This document shows, in pieces, positions 40,979 through 47,374 of a stretch of 47,374 bases of DNA. Positions within the stretch are counted from its first letter, which is position 1; the number at the start of each line of letters is the position of its first letter. The stretch is taken from the NCBI GenBank assembly GCA_001804315.1, contig MHFT01000044.1:15576-62949 (forward strand), written 5' to 3'. The position numbers and the translations under genes were made by a program. The stretch comes from Omnitrophica bacterium RIFCSPLOWO2_12_FULL_50_11. GTDB lineage: Bacteria > Omnitrophota > Omnitrophia > Omnitrophales > Danuiimicrobiaceae. The notes beneath the pieces are model-generated. The model ran no database searches and was not told the DNA's origin. It was given only the letters and a program-made list of their open reading frames with translations.

Positions 40979-42931
40979 ATGAAGCTGCTAGAAGCAGTTA
41001 CTGTCACAGTTCTTCGTAGCTTGAGTCGGTTGGTTCAAGCGATGCCCCTCGAGACGGCCCTCGCGTGTGGCCACGCCGCAGCTCAGGTGATCGCGAGAAT
41101 ACATCCAAGACGCCGCATCGCATACGTCAATTTAAAAGCGGCATTTGGAAACCGCTATTCTGCAAAAGAACGCAAGGTGTTGGTTCAAAAGAACATCGCT
41201 CATCTATCACAAAACGCCGTCGAGATGCTTCGATTCTCCAAAATGGATCTTGACTATTATCGAACGTACATCACCTTCGTGAACCGTGAGCGGTATGAAC
41301 AAGCGATTCGCGATGAGAAGGGCGCGGTCTTGATGACGGCCCATTTTGGGAACTGGGAGCTCACGCAAATTGTTTCTTGCGTCCTTGGGAAGCCGCTCTA
41401 CGTGCTTGCGAGACAGCAGAAGCACGCACAACTGGATGATTTCTTAAACGAGCTGCGTTCGGCCCACGGCTCGGTCGCCATACCAAAAGGGAACCGGGTT
41501 CGGGACCTCGTCCGCGTGCTTCGTGCGAACGGTGTGATTGGCGCTTTAGGAGACCTTTCTGGCGGCCGGGATGGCGCGAGGGTCCGTTTTTTTGGCCGCA
41601 GGACAACAGCCCCTTCAGGTATTTTCTGGATCGCGCAACAGACTGGTTCCTTGATCTTCCCTTGTTTCATGGTTCGAGAAAACGGCGCTCATCACCGACT
41701 CTTTGTTGAGGAACCTTTCGGTTTAGCTTCTTCCGGTGATGAGGAGCGCGATGTTCACGAGAGCCTTCGGAATTATTACCGGTTGCTCGAAACGTGGATT
41801 CTGCGGCATCCGGACCAGTGGTTCTGGCTCTACAAGCGTTGGAAATATTGTTTTACGAAGCGCATCCTCATCCTTCGCGACGATCGGCCCGGCCATCAAA
41901 ACCAAGTAGAAGCGATCGTGCGCGAATTTGAAGAGCTGCGTGCTCGTTTGTCCGAGGACTATGAATTCGAGTTTCAGCGTGTTGATATCAAGTTCAAAAG
42001 TGCTTGGCATCGGAGACTTTTTTTTATCGTTGCTCTTTTCTTTTTACCCTTTGCTCAGTCCCGCCTTCACATTTTGAGTTTTTTTCTCGAACCCGAGTGT
42101 GCTCGAATTTTACGGGACGCGCATGCAGACCTGATTCTTTCCGCGGGATCGAGTCTGGCGCCATTAAATCTCGTGCTCAAGCGCGAAAATCTTGCTCGCT
42201 CGATCGCTGTCATGAAACCTCCTTTTCCGTACGGGCCTCGAGGGTTTGACCTTTCGATTATTCCAGCTCATGACCGGTGGTTTCCGAGTTGTGGCCGCGT
42301 TGTTCGCACGGTGGTGTCTCCGAGCCGCGTCAATGATGAACTGCTTCAAAAATCTGGTGAGGCATTAAAACAGGCAATTAAGCTTAAAGCAGGTGATGTT
42401 TTGCGCATGAGCGTTTTTATTGGGGGGAGTACAGGAGGGTATCGTTTTGAAGCCGCTCAATTTCGAAAATGGTTGGGCGAACTGAAGTCGTGCAGCAAAG
42501 AAGCAGGCTATGATCTGCTCGTAACGACATCACGGCGGACTGATCCTGAAATGAGCGCGATAATCAAAGGCGAGTTAGCTCAATATCCTTCATGCAAGCT
42601 TTTGGTGATTGCCACTGAATCCAATTTGGATCATGTTGTATACGGAATGTTGGCGTTATCAGAGGTGGCCGTCGTCACCGAAGACAGTGTTTCGATGATC
42701 TCCGACGCTGTGCGTGCGGGAAAGCGCATTTTGGTGCTGCAGTTAGGAAATGGTAAGTTATCGAGAAAGCATAAGCGTTTTCAAGAAACGTTGGCATCTC
42801 AGGGCTTAGTCAACGTGGCCAATGTTTCAAATTTCCGCACGCAGCTCGAAGCGGTCTATAGTGCCAAAATCGAAAATGTCACACGTCACGAGTCAAAGCA
42901 TATTCAGGAATCACTGCGGAGCTTGCTATGA
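40979..42931 (+). CDS. LpxL/HtrB-type lipid A acyltransferase fused to an ELM1-like domain
   Basis: A 650-residue two-domain protein. Residues about 1-290 are an LPLAT acyltransferase of the LpxL/LpxM type: a hydrophobic start, the HX4E catalytic motif (His122-Glu127 in TAHFGNWEL) and QWFWLYKRWK at the domain end. Residues about 295-650 match the ELM1-like (DUF1022, mitochondrial-fission-ELM1) family: ILILRDDRPGHQNQ, LILSAGSSLAPLN, VFIGGSTGGYRF and the VTEDSVSMISDAV motif, a GT-B-like fold of unknown activity in bacteria. The fusion in a lipid A operon suggests the ELM1 domain acts on the same glycolipid, perhaps as a sugar transferase. The next gene overlaps by 4 bases. Confidence 0.85.
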   Translation: MKLLEAVTVTVLRSLSRLVQAMPLETALACGHAAAQVIARIHPRRRIAYVNLKAAFGNRYSAKERKVLVQKNIAHLSQNAVEMLRFSKMDLDYYRTYITFVNRERYEQAIRDEKGAVLMTAHFGNWELTQIVSCVLGKPLYVLARQQKHAQLDDFLNELRSAHGSVAIPKGNRVRDLVRVLRANGVIGALGDLSGGRDGARVRFFGRRTTAPSGIFWIAQQTGSLIFPCFMVRENGAHHRLFVEEPFGLASSGDEERDVHESLRNYYRLLETWILRHPDQWFWLYKRWKYCFTKRILILRDDRPGHQNQVEAIVREFEELRARLSEDYEFEFQRVDIKFKSAWHRRLFFIVALFFLPFAQSRLHILSFFLEPECARILRDAHADLILSAGSSLAPLNLVLKRENLARSIAVMKPPFPYGPRGFDLSIIPAHDRWFPSCGRVVRTVVSPSRVNDELLQKSGEALKQAIKLKAGDVLRMSVFIGGSTGGYRFEAAQFRKWLGELKSCSKEAGYDLLVTTSRRTDPEMSAIIKGELAQYPSCKLLVIATESNLDHVVYGMLALSEVAVVTEDSVSMISDAVRAGKRILVLQLGNGKLSRKHKRFQETLASQGLVNVANVSNFRTQLEAVYSAKIENVTRHESKHIQESLRSLL

Positions 42932-45045
42932 GAATTGCGCAGATTTTGCCTGAGCTCAACGTCGGCGGCGTTGAGACGGGCACGGTCGATTTGGCGAAGG
43001 CACTTAAAAAACGAGGTCACGAGCCGTTTGTAATTTCAAATGGCGGAACCTTAGTGGATGAATTGGTCAAAGCGGGCATTCCTCATCTTCAGCTTCCGGT
43101 TCACCGAAAGTCGATTGTCTCACTTCGCCTCGTTCGAGAAATTGTCACGTTTATCGAGCGTGAGCGAATTGACGTGATTCACGCACGAAGCCGCGTTCCG
43201 GCTTGGCTTGCTTATCTGTCGGTCAGGAGGACCGACTGCGACTTTGTGACGACGTGCCACGGTTACTACTCGAAGCACTTCTTGAGTCGAGTCATGGGAT
43301 GGGGAAAACGAGTGATTGTGATTTCTCACTCGATCGGGCGCAGGATGATCGACGATTTCGGCGTATCGCCGGGGCGGGTGAGGTTGATCCACCGCGGTGT
43401 TGACCTGAGCCAGTACCGATTCTCGCCTGACAAGTATGATCGGCCGCGTTCCGGGCCTTTTAAGATTATGAATGTGGGACGGATCACGCCGATCAAAGGT
43501 CATGGAGTATTCGTTCGGGCGGTTCATTTGCTCAGTAAGCGCCTTCAGAGTATTGAAGTTTCCATTGTCGGAGGTCCGGATCGGGGCAAAGAATCCTATC
43601 TGCAAGATTTGAAGACCATGGTCACTCGTCTTGGACTGGATTCGCACGTCAAATTTCTTGGTGTCCGGAAAGATGTCCCGGAACTCATCCGAGAAGCAGA
43701 TCTTTTGGTACTCGCATCGACGATTCCGGAAGCTTTTGGCCGTGTCCTGATTGAAGCAGGAGCCGTTGGTACGGCTTGCATGGCGTCACGGATCGGCGGG
43801 ATTTTAGACATTATCGATGAGGAGGAAAACGGTCTTTTATTTTCGCCGGAAAACTTTGAAGAAATGGCGATCACCATGGAACGCCTCCTCAAGGATCGTA
43901 TGCTCGCGAAACGATTGGCTTTGAGGCTCCGCGCCAAAGTTGAGCGTGAGTTCACGCTTGAAAAGATGGTGGATAAAACGTGTCAGGTGTATGAAGAGGT
44001 CAGGCGCGAAAAAAAAGTTCTCATTACCAAATTAGGTGCCATGGGAGATTTGATTCTTGCGGTGCCCAGTTTTCGGATGATTCGACAACGAATTCCACAT
44101 GCCTATATTGCCCTCCTCGTCGATTCGAAACTAATGCCTTTGATTCAGAAATGCCCTTATGTGGATGAATTCATCGCCTATGATCGCTCTCGAACCTCCT
44201 CGAGTTGGAAGAGAATTTCGATGACCGGGAAATGGCTGCGTGGTCGGAGCTTTGACTTGTGTATTGACCTGCAAAATACCTGGAGGACACACGTTCTTGC
44301 TTTCCTAGCACGCATTCCAAAACGTTACGGCTACCGTCGTGGTATGGCAGGGTTTTTACTAACCCATCCGGTCGTGTATTGGGATCATCAGCTCGGTCCT
44401 GTTGCCCATCAATTTCAAGTCTTGAAGCGGGTGGGGATCACGCACATGGATGACCGCATGGAGCTGTGGCTGGAACCGCAGGCGGACAGAGAAATCACGG
44501 AGCGCTTTGAGCGAGCCGGTGTTTTGCACTCGAAGCATCTCGTTGGTTTCGTCTTGGGGGCAAGTCGGCGTTGGCCAACCAAACAGTGGCCGGTCGACTA
44601 TTTTTTGGAATTGTCGAGACGGCTGATCCGCCGATTCGAATGCCACATCGTTTTAATCGGAACGGTTGAGGATCAAAAGCTTGCCGAAGTTTTCTCCGGA
44701 GCACGATCGAATCATGTGCTTAACGAAACAGGCAACACAACGGAGATGCAGCTCGTCAGTTTGATTAAGCGGCTTGATGTCCTGGTGACGGGCGATACCG
44801 CTCCCCTTCATGTCGCAAGTGCTGTCGGCACCAAGACCGTTGCCTTATTTGGTCCTACGGACCCCAAGCGTCATATGCCTTCCGGGAATGGCCACGTTGC
44901 TTTGGTGAAGCGGATCCCATGTCAACCGTGTTACCGCGGGACATGTAAAAATAAGGTACAACTACAGTGCCTTCGCGAAATCACCGTGGATGAAGTTTTC
45001 CATGTAGTGACCCAGCATCTTCGTGAGCCGATCCGTCAGAAGTGA
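42928..45045 (+). CDS. GT4 glycosyltransferase fused to a GT9 heptosyltransferase-type domain
   Basis: A 705-residue bifunctional protein. Residues about 1-358 form a GT4 (GT-B) glycosyltransferase: LPELNVGGVETGTVDLA, then RVRLIHRGVDL, NVGRITPIKGHG, and the nucleotide-sugar site STIPEAFGRVLIEAGA. Residues about 361-705 form a GT9 domain related to WaaC/WaaF: VLITKLGAMGDLILAVPSF, GFVLGASRRWPTKQWP, and VTGDTAPLHVASAVGTKTVALFGPTDP. Such a protein could add two consecutive core sugars. A Cys-rich tail (CQPCYRGTCKNKVQLQC) is common in GT9 proteins. ATGA overlap with the preceding gene places it in the waaA-lpxK operon. Confidence 0.88.
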   Translation: MRIAQILPELNVGGVETGTVDLAKALKKRGHEPFVISNGGTLVDELVKAGIPHLQLPVHRKSIVSLRLVREIVTFIERERIDVIHARSRVPAWLAYLSVRRTDCDFVTTCHGYYSKHFLSRVMGWGKRVIVISHSIGRRMIDDFGVSPGRVRLIHRGVDLSQYRFSPDKYDRPRSGPFKIMNVGRITPIKGHGVFVRAVHLLSKRLQSIEVSIVGGPDRGKESYLQDLKTMVTRLGLDSHVKFLGVRKDVPELIREADLLVLASTIPEAFGRVLIEAGAVGTACMASRIGGILDIIDEEENGLLFSPENFEEMAITMERLLKDRMLAKRLALRLRAKVEREFTLEKMVDKTCQVYEEVRREKKVLITKLGAMGDLILAVPSFRMIRQRIPHAYIALLVDSKLMPLIQKCPYVDEFIAYDRSRTSSSWKRISMTGKWLRGRSFDLCIDLQNTWRTHVLAFLARIPKRYGYRRGMAGFLLTHPVVYWDHQLGPVAHQFQVLKRVGITHMDDRMELWLEPQADREITERFERAGVLHSKHLVGFVLGASRRWPTKQWPVDYFLELSRRLIRRFECHIVLIGTVEDQKLAEVFSGARSNHVLNETGNTTEMQLVSLIKRLDVLVTGDTAPLHVASAVGTKTVALFGPTDPKRHMPSGNGHVALVKRIPCQPCYRGTCKNKVQLQCLREITVDEVFHVVTQHLREPIRQK

Positions 45046-45049
45046 AATA

Positions 45050-45072
45050 GGAGAAGGTGCCTGGGGCCTTCT
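45050..45072 (+). terminator. Possible hairpin ending the envelope operon
   Basis: AGAAGG and CCTTCT, with inner GCC/GGC pairing, form a short hairpin just after the GT4-GT9 stop codon. No long T-run follows, so terminator strength is doubtful. Confidence 0.35.
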
Positions 45073-45078
45073 GTTGTG

Positions 45079-45087
45079 TGGTACAAT
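45079..45087 (+). promoter_or_regulatory. Extended -10 promoter, TGG-TACAAT
   Basis: TACAAT (45082-45087) is preceded by the TGn element of extended -10 promoters; no -35 is visible. It lies about 20 bases before the response-regulator gene. Confidence 0.4.
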
Positions 45088-45107
45088 GATTCGCTCGTTA
45101 AAAGGAG

Positions 45108-45623
45108 GTGAGCGGTCTGACCACGGCAGTCGAGACAGAAAAAGCCTACGTTTTGATCATCGATGACGACCCTCTTCTCACGAAAACCTTAAAAAAGGTG
45201 CTGGGAAGGGAAGGGTATTTTGTGGATACGGCTTCAAACGGTGAGGAGGGGATCAGGAAAGCAAAGAGCGGGTTTTTTCACTTGGTTCTCTGTGACATCC
45301 GGATGCCGGGTTTGGACGGTCTCATGACGATCCAGCACATCAAGGATTTCCAGAAAAAAGCCGGCGTTGGGAAGTCTGGATTTATCGTCATCACCGCCTA
45401 TGACAGTGATGAAAATAGGCAGAATGCCTTCCAACTGGGCGTGACTGATTTCCTCGTGAAGCCTTTTGACCTAGACAAGTTTCTTGGAGTCATAGAGCAC
45501 AATGCGTCGCCGCTGGCACAAGAAACGCCGATTGAGGAAGTCCAGAAACTGAATCAAAGACTGAAGAGGCTTCTTTCCGCCCTCCCTCATTATGATCAGC
45601 CGAAACCAAACCCTAGAACGTAG
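45108..45623 (+). CDS. Single-domain response regulator
   Basis: A protein of about 171 residues made of one CheY-like receiver domain and a short charged tail. IIDDDPLL holds the acidic pocket, LCDIRMPGLDG the phospho-acceptor Asp, VITAYDSD the Thr, and DFLVKPFDLDKF the Lys. No output domain is present. An almost perfect AAGGAGGTGA (45101-45110) overlaps the GTG at 45108, so real initiation may be at CTG 45117, 6 bases after it. No histidine kinase is adjacent. It ends at a strong terminator. Confidence 0.88.
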   Translation: MSGLTTAVETEKAYVLIIDDDPLLTKTLKKVLGREGYFVDTASNGEEGIRKAKSGFFHLVLCDIRMPGLDGLMTIQHIKDFQKKAGVGKSGFIVITAYDSDENRQNAFQLGVTDFLVKPFDLDKFLGVIEHNASPLAQETPIEEVQKLNQRLKRLLSALPHYDQPKPNPRT

Positions 45624-45660
45624 GGGCGGCGCGCGGGGGCCTTGCGCGGCCGCCTTTTTT
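45624..45660 (+). terminator. Intrinsic terminator after the response regulator
   Basis: GGGCGGC (45624-45630) pairs with GCCGCC (45649-45654), with GC-rich inner bases, followed by six T residues (45655-45660). It begins at the base after the stop codon. Confidence 0.85.
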
Positions 45661-45780
45661 GTGGTGGCAGCCCGCCCATCGGCCTTTTTAGAGGGCGTTT
45701 TAACGTGCCCCTCATCCGTACAGAAATGCGGAATTTAGACGATTTATTTGGAAGGACATTTTGCCAGGAGAAAAACGGCT

Positions 45781-46227
45781 ATGGTTGCTAAAAGCAGGAA
45801 GAAGGAGGACGGATCAAAGGTCGGGATCAGGCTCGAAAAACGTCCAAAGATTCTGCGCCAGTATGAACGCGGGCGGCCGATACGCAAGCACGTCCGCGCT
45901 CTGTTTTGCCTCATGTCAGAGTACATCAAGAGAAAAAACGTGTTTGTGTTCTCTGACAATATCTCGACGGGAGGTGTGTTTTTGGAAACATTTGATCCTT
46001 TACCGCCCGGCACTAAGGTCACCCTGCGTTTCCCGTTGAAAAGCGCGCTCCGGCCCATTCAAATTCGGGGTAAGGTTGTTTGGAATCGCGGAGAAATTCA
46101 GGAGCGCAGGCTCGGAAACAAGGCGGCCGGCATGGCGGTCGAATTCCAGTCTTTGAAGAGGCGCGACATGAAGTTTTTGAAGGAATTTCTTGACCACACG
46201 ATGAGCTACGGATGGTTCCTCGAATAA
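45781..46227 (+). CDS. PilZ-domain protein
   Basis: A 148-residue protein with a very basic N-terminus and one PilZ domain. The c-di-GMP motifs are visible: an RxxxR (in RPIRKHVRA) and SDNISTGGVFLE in place of the DxSxxG element, followed by PPGTKVTLRFPL and GKVVWNR. The tail GMAVEFQSL is also typical. ATG 45781 has AGGAG 9 bases upstream; a TTG at 45748 is less likely. It may link c-di-GMP to pili or envelope functions, as a prepilin peptidase also occurs in the window. Its end overlaps the next gene by 16 bases. Confidence 0.85.
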   Translation: MVAKSRKKEDGSKVGIRLEKRPKILRQYERGRPIRKHVRALFCLMSEYIKRKNVFVFSDNISTGGVFLETFDPLPPGTKVTLRFPLKSALRPIQIRGKVVWNRGEIQERRLGNKAAGMAVEFQSLKRRDMKFLKEFLDHTMSYGWFLE

Positions 46228-47374
46228 AAAAGACGAAAGTAGATCTGCCGAAAGAGGGCTTAATCGACTGGGCGAGCCTTCAGTGTGAAGATTACACACT
46301 CGCCGATTTCGTCGAAGTTTATAGCACCGATCTATTTGAGAAAGCTCGGGGTGTCAGCGCTTTTGTCAGGGACTACTATGAAAAAAGGTACTACACCTAT
46401 TGCCGCATTTTAATGGGTCCTGCCAAGAATCGTTCCTTGATCTTCGACCGATTCACACAACAGCCAAAAGAGATGATCATGATGGGGTCGAACAACTTTT
46501 TAGGGCTCTCTTATCATCCCGAGGTGATCAAAGCGGGCCAGCAGGCATTAGAGAAGTATGGTTCCGGAACGGGTAGTTATCTGCTCAACGGCTGTTTTGA
46601 TGTTCAGCGACAGCTCGAGGAAAAACTGGCGGATATGAAGGGAACAGAAGCGTGTATTTTATTTTCCTCCGGATACGCTGCAAATATGGGAACGATTTCG
46701 GCACTTGTCAGACGCCATGACGTGGCGATTAATGACCGGCTCAATCATGCGAGTATCATTGATGGGTGCCAGCTGGCGCGGTGCGGCGTGGAAATTTTCC
46801 GGCATAATGATGTCCAGAACTTAGAAGAAATTTTGCAAGGAAGCAAAGGGAAATACGATGGGAAATTAGTGATTGTCGAAGGTGTTTACAGCATGGCGGG
46901 GGATTTGTCTCCCCTTCCTCAGATTTTAAGTTTGGCAAAGAAACACCACGCTCGATTGATGGTGGACGACGCCTACGGGACCGGCATCTTTGGCGCGAAT
47001 GGTCATGGGTCCATTGAACATCATGGTCTAAAAGGCAAAATCGATATTGTTATGGCGACATTCAATAAAGCGTTAGGAAGCGTTGGGGGCTGCATCTGTG
47101 CCTCGAAACACGTGGTGACGTATATTCGTTTTTTTGCGCGTTCCTCATTTTTTTCAGCGTCACCGTCTCCGGTGAATTGCGCGGTGGTTTTGAAGGCGAT
47201 TGACATTATAGAACGCGAGCCCGAGTGGCGGGAGCGTCTTTGGAAAAATCGAGATTACTTTGTTCGTGCGCTTCGATCGTTAGGATTTCATTTAGGGGAT
47301 ACGGGTTCGCCGATCGTTTCATGGATCATTGGCGATGACGACGCACTGCGCAAAATGAGTAAGGAGATTCATGA
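46212..47374 (+). CDS. Alpha-oxoamine synthase (KBL/BioF/SPT family), truncated by window end
   Basis: The first 387 residues of a PLP enzyme that condenses an acyl-CoA or acyl thioester with an amino acid. An extension of about 95 residues precedes the core MGSNNFLGLSYHPEVI. Then come GSGTGSYLLNGCFDVQRQLE, FSSGYAANMGTISAL, NHASIIDGCQLA, and the PLP-Lys loop ATFNKALGSVGG (Lys286). In relatives a DxAH motif contacts PLP; here it is DDAY (Tyr255). The extension favours a ketosphinganine-type or KBL-like enzyme over BioF, and the envelope context would suit sphingolipid synthesis, but this cannot be decided. ATG 46212 overlaps the PilZ end by 16 bases. The 3' end is outside the window. Confidence 0.85.
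   Translation, partial: MVPRIKKTKVDLPKEGLIDWASLQCEDYTLADFVEVYSTDLFEKARGVSAFVRDYYEKRYYTYCRILMGPAKNRSLIFDRFTQQPKEMIMMGSNNFLGLSYHPEVIKAGQQALEKYGSGTGSYLLNGCFDVQRQLEEKLADMKGTEACILFSSGYAANMGTISALVRRHDVAINDRLNHASIIDGCQLARCGVEIFRHNDVQNLEEILQGSKGKYDGKLVIVEGVYSMAGDLSPLPQILSLAKKHHARLMVDDAYGTGIFGANGHGSIEHHGLKGKIDIVMATFNKALGSVGGCICASKHVVTYIRFFARSSFFSASPSPVNCAVVLKAIDIIEREPEWRERLWKNRDYFVRALRSLGFHLGDTGSPIVSWIIGDDDALRKMSKEIH

Overview
The window looks like a chromosomal segment of an uncultivated Gram-negative bacterium. The Gram-negative call rests on lipid A and Kdo genes (waaA, lpxK, an LpxL-type acyltransferase, a GT9 heptosyltransferase-type domain). GC content is moderate. The mix of genes (23S-rRNA-intervening-sequence four-helix protein, ATP-grasp ligase with a 7TM partner, thiS-topA-xerC-waaA order, several short-repeat families) would suit a PVC-related candidate phylum such as Omnitrophota. 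That assignment is inference only. No rRNA, tRNA, CRISPR array, transposase or phage structural gene was seen.

Layout. (1) 1-2540: a KDPG-aldolase-like gene behind a strong promoter, a minus-strand nucleotidyltransferase pair, and a stand-alone N-terminal domain of a glycogen-debranching enzyme. (2) 2560-13800: a long plus-strand biosynthetic run starting at a near-consensus promoter: an alpha/beta-hydrolase homologue, ilvB, a four-helix-bundle cassette gene, ilvN, ilvC and leuA (branched-chain amino acids), then aroE, a prepilin peptidase, aroC, aroK and aroB (shikimate pathway). Two clusters of short repeats interrupt it, at 5239-5873 and 9049-9254. (3) 13820-15580, minus strand: an ATP-grasp ligase and a 7TM protein lacking its usual transglutaminase-like domain. 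(4) 15900-17200: a DUF502 membrane protein and an unknown anchored protein. (5) 17336-27742: an alpha-glucan cluster, glgB, glgE-like, glgX, malQ, glgP. (6) 27800-33300: a DHH phosphoesterase homologue, a broken mgtE, marC, hsp20, groES without groEL, an ORF6N fragment and dprA. (7) 33350-38370: an RDD protein, a polytopic membrane protein, thiS, topA and xerC. (8) 38419-45045: an envelope operon of overlapping genes, waaA, lpxK, an LpxL-ELM1 fusion and a GT4-GT9 fusion. (9) 45108-end: a single-domain response regulator, a PilZ protein and a truncated alpha-oxoamine synthase.

Two themes stand out. First, several homologues have lost the residue that defines their chemistry: KDPG-aldolase Lys to Arg, hydrolase nucleophile Ser to Gly, GlgE nucleophile Asp to Ser (with its Arg to His), DHH to DQH. 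There are also broken genes: mgtE frameshift and domain loss, an amber codon at the malQ 5' end, an ORF6N truncation and a debranching-enzyme fragment. Second, at least five families of small palindromic or direct repeats are present. They include a 65-bp perfect inverted repeat directly upstream of ilvN, an in-frame palindromic insertion inside waaA, and a three-copy hairpin family with CCCCACCAC/GTGGTGGGG arms. The four-helix gene sitting between ilvB and ilvN and wrapped in one of these families is the best candidate for an undescribed mobile or regulatory unit.
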